64,000 bases of DNA. Origin: Hippopus hippopus (taxonomy: Eukaryota; Mollusca; Bivalvia; Cardiida; Cardiidae). Where the stretch lies: positions 28,008,122-28,072,121 of the forward strand of contig OX328101.1 of the NCBI GenBank assembly GCA_946811185.2. The letters are read 5' to 3'. The stretch's first letter is position 1; each line of letters opens with the position of its first letter. Made by a program: the position numbers and the translations under genes. Of the stretch, positions 10,331-23,124 are shown one piece after another. Under the pieces are notes generated by a model. It saw only the letters and a program-made list of their open reading frames with translations, was not told where the DNA came from and made no database searches.

Positions 10331-11897
10331 AAGAGGGCCATGATGGCCCCTGAGCCTTTTGATCAAACATTACCCATTTCCAATCTCTTCAGAGATATTA
10401 AGACAAACAATCTGACAAACACTCATTAGTATTGGGCTTACAAATATGGCCTCTAGAGTGCACACAAGCTTTTTCTAGAATTTGTCTCAATGGCCTACTT
10501 GACATATAGAAATAATCCAGACATACATTCCGACAAACTTTCATGAGTATTTGAGAGACTATGTGGCCTATAGGGTGTATAAAAGGTTTTTTCCGAGAAT
10601 TGACCTAGTGACCTAGTTTTTTATCCAACATGACCCATATTCATACTAGTCTAAGATATTATCAAGACAAACACTCAAAGCAAATTTCAAGATTATTGGA
10701 CTGAAAATGTGGCCTCTAGAGCATACAGACGGTTTTTCAAGGATGAAACTTGGTAACCCACATGACCCATTTTCAAACTCATGCAAGATATCATCAAGAC
10801 AAACATTCTAACAAAAGTTTAAAGAATATTGGACTATAATTATAGTACAAAAGGTTTTTCCGAGATTTGACCTTGTGACCTAGTTTTTTATCCAACATGA
10901 CCCATTTTCATACTAGTTTACGAAATTATCAAGACAAACATTCTGACCGAATTTCAAGATTATTGGACTGAAAATGTGGCCTCTAGAGCTTACATAAAGT
11001 TTTTCTAAGATTTGACCTGGTGACCTACTTTTTGACCTGACATGACCAATTTTCAAACTCATCCAAGCTATCATCATGACAAACATTCTGACCAACTTTA
11101 AAGAGCATTGGACTGAAAATGTGGCTTCTGGAGCGTACACAAGGTTTTTCAAAGATTTGACCTAGTGACCTAGTTTTTGACCCCACATGGCCCACTTTCG
11201 AACTCGTCTGGAATATTATCAAGGTAAACATTCTGCCCAAATTTCAAGAGTATTGGACTGAAAATGTGGCTTCTGGAGCATACACAAAGTTTTTTTAAGA
11301 TTTGGCCTAGTGACCTAGTTTTTTACCCAACATGGGCCGTTTTCAAATCTATCAGAGATATTATGAAGACAAAAATTCTGACCAACTTTCAAGAGTTTTG
11401 GACTGAAAATATGGCCTCTAGAGCGCATTTTCGAACCCGTCCGGGATATCATCAAGACAAACATTCTGACCAATTTTCAAGAGTATTGGACTGAAAATGT
11501 GGCCTCTAGAGCTTACACAAGGTTTTCCTAAGATTTGACCTGGTGACCTAGTTTTTGACCCAACATGGCCCATTTTCAAACTTGTCCGAGATATCATCAA
11601 GACAAACATTCTGACCAAATTTCACATGTATCGGACTGAAAATGTGGCCTCTAGAGCGTACACAAGGTTTTTCTAAGATTTGACTTAGTGACCTAGTTTT
11701 TGACCCGACATGACCCATTTTCGAACTCGTTCGAGATATCATTAAGACAAGCATTCTGACCAAGTTTCACAAGTATCGGACTGAAAATGTGGCCTCTAGA
11801 GTGTACACAAGGTAAAAGCTCACGACGCACGACGCACGACGGACACCGGACACAGCACGATCACAATAGCTCACCATGGGCACTTCGTGCTCAGGTA
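10331..11897. mobile_element. Non-coding element carrying ~11 tandem units of ~130 bp
   Basis: Starts aaaacaagagggccatgatgg and ends with a cgacgcacgacgcacgacgg-type stretch and gctcaccatgggcacttcg. Between, a unit containing tgacctagtttttgaccc, acattctgacc and gaaaatgtggcctctagagc repeats with a period of about 125-145 bp. Open frames of 66-79 aa on the - strand are the repeat unit read through, not genes. Similar tandem-repeat elements are common in bivalve genomes (general knowledge). Confidence 0.8.
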
Positions 11898-12390
11898 GCT
11901 AAAAATATCCAATCAGAACTCGCCAATATTGATGAAAACAAGTGATACTGAATTATATATCTGACGTATATTTTTTTCCCAATGTTTTTAATTAGTTTTT
12001 TAATGGCTCTAGATAATTCATTACTCGTATAATGACACCAAACTACTGACGTCATAACAGAATCCCGCTATCATAATTACATGCCGTTTCAAATGACTGA
12101 AAACGGTATAGGTTTTTAATTCCTTTTCTCGTCACTTGTGAAAATGTTCCCTGATTTTGTCGTGGAGAGTGAAATAATCACCTTGATCTTTTATCAGATG
12201 AAAGAATTACATAAAGGGAGCTAACCTCACTGATTTGAAATCGGCCAAGACCAAAACTAGATCTTCGTATTTTGTCCTTTTCGCACAATTTTTTTTTTTT
12301 TTTGACCTATCAATGACAAATTCCGTCATTTGAGCCAACTTTAACTCATTGCAACACATCCCAAGCTTTAACGACCCTGAGAAAACGGCA
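11898..12390. other. Intron stretch, no gene seen
   Basis: AT-rich, with a T run near 12291-12303 and a fragment of foldback family C. No exon signature. Confidence 0.5.
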
Positions 12391-12393
12391 TTT

Positions 12394-12460
12394 GAAAACA
12401 TTCTGGGAAAAGGAGAAGTGCTGTTCACCAGCATTTCCTACTTTTTCCCACAATGATTTC
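12394..12460. repeat. Foldback family C copy
   Basis: gaaaacattctgggaaaagg pairs imperfectly with ctttttcccacaatgatttc around a tgctgttcaccagca core. Confidence 0.65.
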
Positions 12461-13417
12461 TGCGTTATGAAGGACAAAATACTATCATTTGAAAAACATT
12501 TGAGTAGTTGTCAGTAATTTTCTTCAATATGGACTAATGTAAAATATTGCTGTGAGGTAAAGGGTTAATTGTTAATTTGCAAATACTTTCAATTTGGACG
12601 AGGTAAAAAGAGCAAACTCATAAATGTGGGTTTATTTAGTTTATAGAATTGTTTTGAATTTCAATAAAATCAAATTCTTTGAGGATCCCATGATAACAGA
12701 TTAGCTGTTTCCAATAACCAATCCCTTGTCGTTTCTAAAAAATTATGTAACTTTAACAGTACCACCAGTCAGAGTTTTGCTACTCTATATCATCATTTAT
12801 CATATACTTTATTTTCATTACAAACGTAACATAATAACCCACATTCTGCCAAAATTTCAAAACCCATAAGAGTAATTAGATCTAGCTAAAGGGAATTGAA
12901 ATAATGATTCTTTCCTTTTTTTTAAAGAGAGAGGGGGAAAACAAAACAGAATTGCTTTTTTTTTTTTGTCTTATTCAATGACTTCTTTTCTTTTTTTCCT
13001 GAAACTTTGCCTGAAGCATTACTATAGGCGATCGCCAGTGGCCGTTGTCATTGCCTTACCTGAAGTGGTGACTGATCAGAGCAAAATGTAATTTAAAAAT
13101 TTTTAGTGCCCTGCGAAATGGGACAATCGGTTCATGAAATAAAACTGATAGAATAAAATTATGATAATGAAAAAGCGAATGCATCAGCATTTACGTTTGC
13201 TTGTATGAGCCATAAGAAGTGCTGATATATTATTTTCTTACAAGACACATCCGTCATTTCTTCAACTCAGGTAATGTACATGTCTCTCTTTTTGTTTTCA
13301 AAATTAATAAAAAAAAAAAAGAGGAATGCGACATTGTGGACTTATCCAGATTTAACAGCATTCGCAGACGACAAATAAAAGGCGTCTCGAATTATTTGAA
13401 TCGTCCTCGAAAGGTTA

Positions 13418-13483
13418 GAAAACATTGTAGGAAAAGGAGAACATGCTTGTCGCCAGCATTTAGTCATTTCCAAGAATGTTTTC
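13418..13483. repeat. Foldback family C copy
   Basis: gaaaacattgtaggaaaagg with the inverse tttccaagaatgttttc, core atgcttgtcgccagcat. Lies 100 bp before exon 5. Confidence 0.65.
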
Positions 13484-13583
13484 AGAAACCGCCTACAGTA
13501 TCGTGAAACATAGGATTGTGTGGAAAAGGGCTAACAGAGTGGTTACTCGCCTGTTCGTACTAACTTGACCATTTGTTATTCAG

Positions 13584-13650
13584 GGAACTGGATTGGCTGT
13601 CATAACAAATGCTCTTTTATACCAATATCGTAGACCAATACTACGTGGCG
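13584..13650 (+). CDS. TEP/CD109 exon 5 (MG6, GLAVITNALL)
   Basis: A 67-nt exon from ...ttcag to gtaagt, phase 0 in and phase 1 out. It encodes GTGLAVITNALLYQYRRPIL followed by RG. The GL.V.T(N/D) strand directly precedes the bait region in CD109/TEP proteins. It joins exon 6 by completing a Gly codon. Very short, so the join rather than length supports it. Confidence 0.85.
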
Positions 13651-16600
13651 GTAAGTATAGCTGTGTTCGAACCAACCACTTATGTAATAAAACAGCTCTT
13701 TATAATAAGAACTGGTGAACTGATCGCTGTGATATTATCTAAGGTGTTGAAGCGCCGTTTATCTCCCATAGAAACAAAACAAATTAAGAGAAAGCCCAGG
13801 ATTTCTGCATAGCTTTTCACAGACTTAAACAACAAAAAGAAATGTTTCCACTATGCTGAGCATATAAAGGGGCGTTTGTCCAGGTCTTTAAGGACAATGT
13901 TTACAAAGGACTTTTGTATGTTATGTGCTAGCTAACCATGGCTGGATGAATCGTACCACTTAACGTTGTTTTATTTTGTTATGAATTCGCCGTCTCGATT
14001 GCCATCTTAGAAAGTAGTTCACATCTGTAAGGTATGTATTTGAAAAATGCCTCCTGGCGGAAGATGATGTACACCAAAAAAGTTGAAGAACAATGCAAAA
14101 TTCAGGTTTGGTTCAGTCTTCTATCTGTATCTATCCTCCACAACATAAAATGGCTCACAGACTTTTTTGGGGCGTAGCCCATAGGAGCAATCGGTTGTGA
14201 CGATAAGTAAACGCAACATTAACGGCACACTTGCTGCCAAAAGTAAACAAGTCCAGGGTCAAATTGAAGGCAGAAAATTTTACTTTGTTCTAGTTTTACA
14301 ATACATTCTTTGCTAGCGGCTAGAACTTTGACATATTACAATGTAACACATTATCAGACCCATAAAAGTATCCATATATTAGATTGATTTATAGTCCGTT
14401 TGGTTGGAATAAAAACTAATGTTTGGCTCAAAATCATCCATCTAAACAATTTTTGGGGAAATTTCTTTACACCTATCTGATTATTTTACAGAAACCATGG
14501 GAGAAAAAATACTTGAAGAATTTAAAACTGATTTTAATGATTTTGTCCATTAAACTCAGTGTTAATTTTGACATCTGAAAAAGATGGAGAAAGTGCAACA
14601 AATAGAACAGCATACTATCCCATGGTCAATTTGAAAACATTTACATATGAGACCAAGCACATTGAAAAACTAGGTTCTCAATAACTTTACCTTACACAGG
14701 TCTACACTTTATCAGTTGTTTGAAGGCAGCAACTTTCAAGAAACATTGTTGGAAAAACAGAAATTGACCTGAAGAGGTATGCCTTCTTTCTTTTCTTTTG
14801 GGAATGATATTATCGATTCCCTAAATTGTGGATAAGTTGTATCACATCTTTTCGGCTAGGCGGATTGATAAAATTGCTATCTGTTTAATGGTAGAAAAAT
14901 TTGTAAAGGTATATACATACTCAAATAATTCGATTTCTATGCCCTTAAGGTTGATCATTGTAAAACATGAGATTAACATGTTTTTAATCGGTCGGCGTGA
15001 GCCGGACGATTAGAGAGACCACAACTTTCGGAAATCCTTCTGCTGAGGGCAAACTGATCTAACTGCAACTCGTGACAGCTTTTTCCTACAGTCTAATAAC
15101 ACTAATACTAGCTGTTGTGACCTTATTACGTTGAACTTTTAACCCTAATTTGCCATAAGGAATGGTGTCAGTGATAAAGCAACAACTTATGAATAAAAAA
15201 AGAGCGAATCCAGGAGTATCTGGATTATGTTACCAGCACACCTTGTGTCGAAAAGATGATAGGCCTGGAGCAAGGATAAACTTGCAGTGAAACGGAATTT
15301 GTAAGGAAACATTGCTTTAAAAGAATTTGAAAATTTAGATTGTTTTGCCGTGGAGCAAACTGATGTACATGCTGGTGGTGAAAGCTGTTTAAAAAAGTAA
15401 TCTGCCGTTGGTAGTTTAATGTAAGCAAGGTGAAGCGTGTGAAGCAGTGTGGGACAAAGGATGTAGAGTTGTTTAAGAGTTATTATCCTAGTGGAGAAGC
15501 CATTACGTAAACATTTTCAGAATGGTCTGCTTATCCCACGCTTTCAACCTTAGAAACCAGACTGTCCATTCACTATACTGCCCAGTATATATTTGATTAT
15601 GCATCTTTCAGTATAGGATGTATTAAACCTTGGGCTACTAAGTGCGAATTTATGACCTTTTCCGGACACTGTAGATCAAGATGAGACCGTATACTACATG
15701 CTGTCTGATTTTGTATCTTTAATGTCCGACAAGAAGATATTTTTTCCAAAACAATAATACTTTTGAAATAGTACAGAACTGGGTTTTTACTGTCAGCTTG
15801 AAAGTTTCATTTCACTTATTTAGCAGGTTAAAGGTTAAATTGTTTTCATAACCCCTATTCCTCTCCTTCCAACCATGGCTCTACCATTTTACACGCTCAC
15901 TAACTTGTTTCTTTTTTATGACATTCTTACGACTGGAATCAGTCTATTAACCGTTGGCCACACAATCTTGTCGGGCTTTAAAAATGTAGTGGGAAAAGCA
16001 GCATACATGTATTAAGCATGTTCTCTTTTCCTCACAGCGTTTTTTCATCATTTGAAAGATTTTCAATATTTTGTCATTTTGGTAGAGTTAAACAGATCAT
16101 TTTCTTAGATGGAAAAAACCCTGAAACTGTAATACAAAAAACTCACTTAACGTCATATTCTCCATGTCTGAATCAACTGACCAGGGAAAAAGTCTCTTCG
16201 GAGAGCACAGATTCAGACCAGATTCAGACCAGACTGCACAGAACATGCAGTCACTCAAATTTTGGATCTGCTATTCCTATTACTTGAGATATCGAAGTCA
16301 AGACAGCAATGACCCTGCAATAATTAGGTTGCTTTTCCACGCTTATCAGATCTATTTCATTAATTGAGCGCTTTAGTGTAAAACTTTCAGTGACATGTTT
16401 GTCTCATCAGCATTCTGGTTGACTCTCATCCTCTCCATATTCCAAATTAAAAGCACAAGGTTTACTGTAGTGATGCTCTTGCTCATTACAATGATTCAAT
16501 ACAGTGGCTCATGTTCTCCAGTGACATATATATAGTCGCTTTTGAAGACAATAAAAGATCAAGATCAGACTGTGCTTTGAATGCAATGCAGATCAGTATC

Positions 16601-17923
16601 ACAGACATACATATTGAATATCTTGATTGTCTGTTTATGAATAATTCATATGAAAAAAAAAAAAACTCGACACTGAAATTGTAATGTTTGGATATTGTTT
16701 TTCTGACTATAAAAGGCCAAAACTGGGTGTTTTAACCAAACTTTCCCGTTTCTGATGACCCCAAGGAAGAAGGCTGTTAAAAACATTGTGGAAAAATGCA
16801 AATAACTGTCGTTTTCTCCTTTTCTCACAATGTTTTTTTTGACCATTTCAAAGACTCAAATCATCATTACGTATTTATATTTTCTTAATCTTTTATAAAA
16901 GGTTGGTAGGTACTGTTATTCTTGATGAGTGATATCTAAAGCCTGAAAATCGGTATTTCTGGTCAGAATAGTCACTTACATTCTACGTTTTATTGCTGTC
17001 GACTGGCAGACATACATCTTTAGCATTCCGTTAAACTACATGTACTAATTTGTAAGGGACGGAGAGTTTCTACGTGACTCAGTTATAAAATGTCTTTCCC
17101 ATACATAGCTCAAACAACTGCCATTTGATTCGTGATTTCAAACCACTGTAGTTATTCAGTGTCGACCGATTACAGTGCTGACAGCACTTTGATTTTCTAT
17201 TGTTATAGTGCTAGTTGTGTACATAAAGTCACTACTGAGTCTAATTATGAATGAAATTACTACAAAAACACATGGTTTTACCATGATTTGTTATTGTTTG
17301 TGGCTGTTCTCCAACTGCCCCTCACTCCTCTGTGGCTAAGACCAAAAAATGCTAAAATATTATTATAGAGTTAAATAGTACAAAGCATGAAATTGAAAAG
17401 GAAAAGTTGCGAAAAATTATATTTCTGCATGGTTTTTGTAAATAACTAATATTGCAACAAAGATATTTTGAAGAAGTTGTTCCATTTGAATGCATCTGAT
17501 CAAAACGTTAGTTTTTAAAGAGACCAAATGGACTATAAAACGTATTTATTTTACATCATCTATTGAGAAACAAGTGCTTACATCTTATACCAATCTCTCT
17601 CGATTCTGCTTCCTGAGAACTATTGTGATACAGTATAAATTAAATTTGTCTGTATAAAATTTAACTCCCGAATTCTTTACAACTGGCGGCTAGAGTGTCT
17701 TAATCAATCACGGTATTTTCCCCAACAGGGCAGTCAGCATAATAAATTGAATATATCTCAGTTGAAATTATCATTTGCTAAACAAAATATTACCTTAAGG
17801 CGACTGCTTTCGCCTTGCAGACTGCTGCAGGAGATCACTCCTTACTTACTGCATAGCTTCTTCCAGTATAAAATCAATACCTAACAACTGCGCCAGGCAG
17901 AATTCTCTTTAGCTCAGTGGTTA
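13651..17923. other. Intron 5 left part, no gene recognised
   Basis: AT-rich non-coding sequence. Seen inside: diverged foldback copies (about 15650-15720 and 16190-16250 of family D, 16778-16840 of family C), a fragment (17550-17640) related to the tRNA-like repeat at 46230-46420, and a block at 13860-14060 resembling 54905-55125. No frame shows protein-family motifs. Confidence 0.5.
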
Positions 17924-19508
17924 AAGGCCCATTAAAGTCAAAAATATGGAATTTTCACCGTTTATATTTCGAAAATTTAACGTATAACCCATCACAACAC
18001 ACATAAATAAGATCGGAGAAAACCCGAACGTGTCACTAACTGCATTGGTTGCCTTGATATACGTGTGCGAAAATACATGGAGAATCCCTACGAATTCAGG
18101 GACGCCACTGATCGAGACAACCTTCGTTATCGTTCGTGTATTTTCGAACTAGGTCTTCGAGAACGTCACGTGATAACATTGCATCTCATTAGTGCTCTGA
18201 CGTAGTACACAGAATTATTGTTGACACTTCGAATATTATGTCGTCGGTGAGTAAGATTGCTCATTCTGAACTTGTTTTCTTATTTAGATGTAGTAAACTC
18301 TTCCTGTCTCTTTTGCCTCTTCATACCTAGCAAAAACAATGTACAAATGATTTCAGCTTAGCCCAGTGCCTCATTCAGTAGCATGAAAGGCGTGTAATAC
18401 AGGGGTCTGCACATCTATTCTCATTTTGGCAAATTGAAGATTGATAACAGTTACTGTAAAATGATTCATTCCTCTAATATCCATTGACATTGTTGTCACC
18501 ATTTTTATGTGGCAAACTGGTCACTTACTTACTCTGGGCACAATACAAATTCAAGGAAAAATAAACAATGGATAATTCCAAATTTTTTAACATTTGCGAA
18601 ACTGCCATCAAACAGTATATTACATGTATGACATCAATACAGAGTATACATTTGGCAATATTTCTGCACTGTTTTAAATGAAATAGTTAAGAAAGCCTTA
18701 CTTGTTTATACTAGCTGCAAGGGATCTCTCACAGTGATGTGTGTACCACTTTATGATTAAAAAAAAAACCAAGATGTTAAACTCTGTGACTTAGACATAC
18801 ACTCTTTATGAGATCCTAAAATAAAAGTCATGACCTATATAATAAACTTTTAATCTTGAAACAATAAAACCATTAACAATATACATGTAATGAGAGCAGC
18901 AGATAAAAATTAAAAATACTTCACATTTAGATGTGGATATTCATAATTTTCACATAATATCCGATTTTCATACTGTGGGTACAGTTCATACAACATAAAT
19001 TGATCCTATTTACCGTTCCGATGATAAATGATGTAAACATAATAGATCTAGTGGTAAATTTACATACTAGTAAAATCACATCGTCAACTTACCGATTTAG
19101 TAGGAACTCGGCTACCTGTGCGTCAGTTTTTAGTCTTTCAGTGGATTTCAGCTGTTTCCAGCGGGTTATTCGGTCTCCCAGGATAACGCGACCCCTTACA
19201 GAAATCCTATTTTGTTCCTTTTTTCGTCTTTTTTGAGCAGATTCTATTAATTAACTTTTTTTTGCCACGCTTACGCTTCGAACCGCCCTCCATTTTGATT
19301 TCTTTTGTTTATCGACGCTTAGGATGATCACGTGGTGTTTACATCACTATTTTGTGGGCACTACGGAGATTTACGACAAAAAGTCGGCTAATTGTCGGCG
19401 ATCATCGATGTAAACAAACAAATAATGCGGCATGGTAGGATCTGTTCTAGTTTCAAAATTCTTTTCCCTGCCATTGACTGGAACTTTTACTAAGTGCACC
19501 TTTACATA
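17924..19508. mobile_element. Putative DNA transposon derivative with two inward-facing gene starts
   Basis: Starts near taaaggcccattaaagtc; the far end read inversely is taaaggtgcacttagtaaaagt, suggesting weak terminal inverted repeats. The + strand has an ATG exon of three codons followed by gtgagt near 18239-18248. The - strand has a basic exon (19293-19093) with a gtaagt donor. The middle holds no exon I can recognise, so this looks like an internally deleted two-gene transposon. Superfamily not determined; Harbinger/ISL2EU-like is a guess. Confidence 0.4.
19093..19293 (-). pseudogene. First exon of a transposon-type gene, frameshifted
   Basis: The - strand ATG at 19293 opens a very basic peptide (MEGGSKRKRGKKK). 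After an 8-A run the frame shifts by one, then reads a long open stretch with GDRITRWKQLKSTERLKTDA and AEFLLNR to a perfect gtaagt donor. RW..L+..L.LKTDAE.A.(F/Y)LL(D/N)R is a pattern I associate with uncharacterised invertebrate transposon-borne proteins. No downstream exon seen. Function unknown. Confidence 0.5.
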
Positions 19509-19804
19509 TCGTTAAAGTCATAATAATTGCCATATTTTTACATGGTAAAAATAAAAGTTACTTTTATTTTGTAAACAATTCATTTTACAGTTGGATGCTA
19601 TTGTTACTTTAAGGTGTTGGTCTTCTAAACCTCATAAACGAGGATCTTATCTGCACGGGCTCGAATTCCGCCAGGTGCGGTTTGTATTTCAGTTATGTAT
19701 TTGTTGCGAACTTTCATGTTCGTAAGACAGACAACATATGAAAACATTGTGGCGAGAGGAAACATTGCTTGTGAGGAGCCATTTCTCCTTTTTGCCACAT
19801 TTAT

Positions 19805-20045
19805 TTAAGCGGCCCTATTGCAAAAGGGGCTTCACTATATATAAGTGATGCATAACATATATCAAGCTAGCCACCACATAATTTTGGATCCATAAAACCC
19901 ATTCCAACAAAAAATCGACTGAACCATGAAGTAGAATGGTCTTTAGACATGTCGAAAGATTTACAGGTAGCAAATACATTTCGATCCATGAGTCGATACT
20001 TTTTGCAGATGCATTAAGCGCCCTTTTCACACAGCTTGACTCATA
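19805..20045 (-). repeat. MITE family B copy
   Basis: Contains gatgcataacatatatcaag, cataattttggatccataaa, atgaagtagaatggtctt and gtcgatactttttgcagatg in family order; the GC core is lost. Confidence 0.65.
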
Positions 20046-20204
20046 TATTATTGCCAAAACAATCTTGAAATAGCAATACTTCGGCTATTTATCCAACTGA
20101 AAAGATCAATTTCACTAAATCAAGGCAAAAGTGTTCAACTGGTTGGGGTGTTTGGTGTTAACGCTGCTTCAACATAAACATCATAATGTATTAGTTATAA
20201 GTAT

Positions 20205-20480
20205 ACTGCAGCGGTCAGTGCACCTGTCAATGTGTTCACGGAAATTCTCTACAAGTACTTCACACAACATTCTTTCCTAGCTGCTGGCTGCTTTTCAACA
20301 TAAGCGTCGCCGAAGCAATTTCCAGTGAGAATGAAGGGAAAAGACTGAATCATGTCGCAATGACTATCTCTAACCCTCGGAAATAATTCAGCCGAGCTGC
20401 ATATCGAACCAGTGAACCCTTGCTTTCATGTAAGTTTTAAGGTTAGAACACTCAGCATTGAGTCAATCAGAAACAAGCCC
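20205..20480 (-). mobile_element. Diverged tRNA-derived SINE (- strand)
   Basis: Same family as 6231-6521: shares gctggctgctttccaacataa-like and cgcaatgactatc...cctcgga blocks. The B box is degenerate. Ends about 35 bp before exon 6. Confidence 0.7.
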
Positions 20481-20513
20481 TCAGATTATTTCTATATCTT
20501 ATTATCTTTCTAG

Positions 20514-20766
20514 GTTTCTCAAGTTCTTCTTCTTCATTCTATGATGATTACTCAAGTACTTCATCAAGCAGGATACCGGTTTTGAGCACAAGAGTCACAT
20601 CTACGATGCTATTTTTATCTTCTGCGACTGAATCGGAATCCTCAAGCGTATGGTCGAGTGAAGTGTCAGAAGAAGAGGCACAGCAGAAAGAAATACAAGA
20701 ACCACCTCCGAGAGTCCGAAGTCTGTTTCCAGATACCTGGATTTATAGTAACACTGAGACAGCGAA
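20514..20766 (+). CDS. TEP/CD109 exon 6 (Ser-rich bait-like region and VRSLFPDTW)
   Basis: A 253-nt exon, phase 1 in and 2 out, acceptor ...tttctag, donor gtatgt. The first ~60 codons are Ser/Glu-rich and low complexity (GFSSSSSSFYDDYSS..., later SEVSEEEAQQKE), then RVRSLFPDTWIYSNTETA. In the family, the protease-sensitive bait segment sits just before the conserved R.xFPETW strand, so this is the bait-like exon (inference from position). It is isolated by a 6.9-kb intron upstream and a 4.3-kb intron downstream. The codon split with exon 7 gives Asn. Confidence 0.9.
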
Positions 20767-20904
20767 GTATGTAACTTTTGGATAGTGTTGCTGCAAGGCT
20801 GTCCTTAGTTTATTTTGAAACACCAAACGCCTCAATTCTAAAATGAAAAAAAAACTACCGGTTCTACTTTCAAGGGATACTGATTGGCTGTAATTCTTCT
20901 ACGT

Positions 20905-21415
20905 TTTATTATATGACCCATGCTCTATGAAAACGGGGCTAAATAGAATTGCATAACGTATCGACCGAGGTCAGCCTACGATACTTTTCTTTCTTGTAAA
21001 TTTTCTGTATGTCAGAACACCCGTGTACCTCATGATGTATTCGGCTGTTATGACTTGCTTGGTATATGGCTGCAACACGCGAAAAGGGGCATTCGGACAT
21101 TTGCGTAAAGTGTCGTCTCGGATCAGCCTGCGCAGTCGGCGCAGGCTAATCCGAAACGATACTTTCCGTTTTTATGTAATTTTCTGTTTTGCGCAAATCT
21201 ACTGTAGCACAAAAACCTAATGCAGTCGTAAAGTGCCGTCTCGGATTAGCCTGCGCGGACTGCGCAGGCTGATCCGATACGACACTTTACGCAAATGTCC
21301 AAATGGCCCTTTTCGCGTGTTGCAGGCCATTTTGCATAACGGAGATGCATTAAACCTCATTTTGCTAGAGTATGGCTCATATATTTATGAAATTTCCCAG
21401 TTTAAATACATGCAT
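20905..21415 (+). repeat. MITE family B interrupted by family A
   Basis: Left B segment 20905-21067 (ccatgctctatgaaaacggg ... gacttgcttggtata), then a complete A element, then the B continuation ttgcataacggagatgcatt ... gagtatggctcatat. Confidence 0.72.
21068..21330. repeat. MITE family A copy
   Basis: ggctgcaacacgcgaaaagg ... tttcgcgtgttgcaggcc, 263 bp, arms of about 85 bp, near-identical to 5362-5623. It makes a spurious repetitive ORF. Confidence 0.88.
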
Positions 21416-21744
21416 TGCACACGGATAAAAATCAGACACAACAATAAAAAAAAAAAGAAAGATCCATACCAGCGTGCGAACTATTTTCAAGCATGTTTAC
21501 CCGTTTTCGAAGAAAACGTTGAGGTATTGTCACAGCACTGTCGCCGTCTACGTCTTTATACAAAAAAGTTTTACATTCAATAATACCTATGACAGTATTG
21601 AAGATATTTACTGCGAACTCGCCCTCGTTGTTAACTATTAACCCTTATCCTGCTGAATGAGTGAAATGAAACATTCAAGCAGATAGTAAAAACCTAAATA
21701 GTGCTATTTCAAACTTTTTTTTTTGAGAAAAAATATCTCCTTAT

Positions 21745-21812
21745 CGGACAGCGTAGATTCAAGACCAGACTGCACGTTCTGTGCAATCTGATCTCGATCT
21801 ACAACGTCCGCA
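21745..21812. repeat. Foldback family D copy
   Basis: cggacagcgtagattcaaga ... gatctacaacgtccg; arms pair imperfectly around tgcacgttctgtgca. Confidence 0.65.
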
Positions 21813-22160
21813 TAAGGTCAGTCATTCGCTCTTAGCAGCCTAAGTGTTGAAAGGGGAACCCGTACAAGAGTGGTAGATAGCCATCAAAATATTTTTACAC
21901 AGTTATGCGCCTTTTTCGACTTAAAAGAAAAGAAACACACTTTATAGTATCACTGTTATTAATCAGTGTTATGTCCATTTTTAGATTTAGAGTTTTCACT
22001 TAAAGCAGTTGCAGTCGAGCGTTGGTTTCCACATGCGGTGCTCTTGTTTTATCAAAGTTGCAGTGACGTTACTTTCTATCTCTTTTCAGCTCCGATTGTA
22101 AACGTAAAAGCAAATCTTCAGTAACCTTAATTTTCATTTTTAGCTCTACTGGCTGAAAGC

Positions 22161-22829
22161 CTGCAGAGCTTATGTCATGGCGTGGTTTCCGTCGTCCGTC
22201 CGTCCGTCCGTCCGTCCTTCCGTCCGTTAGTCTTTTTCTTGTTTACGCGATGAAGTCTTCATTTTGATCAGATTTTCGTGAAACTTGCACAGTTTGTTTA
22301 TCTCATCAATAGCTTCAACCCTATTGATATTGAAAAAAATCCAACAAACAGTATGAGAAAAGTAGCCATTTCAAGTTGAAAATTTCCATTTCTTGTTTAC
22401 GCGATAAAGTCTTCATTTGTGGTCAGATTTTCGTGTAACTTGCACAGGTTGTCTATCTTATCAATAGCTGCAACCCTATTGATTTTGAAAAATATCCAAC
22501 AAACAGTATGGGAAAAGTAGCCATTTCAAGCTGAAAATTTCCATTTCTTGTTTCTGCGATAATGTCTTCATTTGTGCTCAGATTTACATGAAACTTGCAC
22601 GGTTCGTCTATCTCATCAATAGCTTTAACCCTATTGATTTTGAAAAAATCCAACAAACAGTATGGGAAAAGTAGCCTACATTATTAGTCACATTTCTTTG
22701 AACTTTGCTAGTTTTGTGTATTTTGTCTTTTTTCTTTTTGCATCATGAATTCATATGTATGCTAGCAAAAAAAGCAAAATCACTGCCAGGCCAGTAGAGC
22801 GATTTCAGGCCCTCAAGGGCCTCTAGTTT
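22161..22829. mobile_element. Non-coding element with (CGTC)n and three ~155-bp tandem units
   Basis: Begins gcagagcttatgtcatggcg, runs into repeated cgtccgtccgtccgtccg, then nearly three units containing tttcttgtttacgcgat, gaaacttgcacag and aaccctattgat. Ends ggccctcaagggcctctagt. The end matches the inverse of the 10331-11897 element start, so both likely belong to one family type. Inserted inside the splice-acceptor array. Confidence 0.75.
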
Positions 22830-23124
22830 TAGTTCTGACGGTGAATGTAATTTAAAATCTACTGAGACCCTTTTTTCTAATAATAAGAAAAAATGTAATT
22901 AAGTCACGGTAATTATATCTAATTTTCCAGCACTGAAAGCAAACTAATGTGATGTGAAATCTACCGAAAACATTCTTTATCTCATTTTTCAGTTCTAGCT
23001 GTAACTGTAATAAAACAGTTACAGTGACCTTACTTTATTTCATTTTACATTTCTAACGGTAAATATAATAACAGAGCCACAATAACTTTACTTTATTTTA
23101 GTTTTTTAAGTTCTAAAGGCAAAA

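Noticed and set aside
10913..11763. Several overlapping 66-79 aa frames on the - strand sharing RSRGHIFSP-like sequence
   Set aside because: They are successive units of a ~130-bp non-coding tandem repeat; frames shift between units and have no start or motif logic.
10331..11897. CRISPR-like regular repeats
   Set aside because: Units are ~130 bp, contiguous and diverged with no spacers; the genome is eukaryotic.
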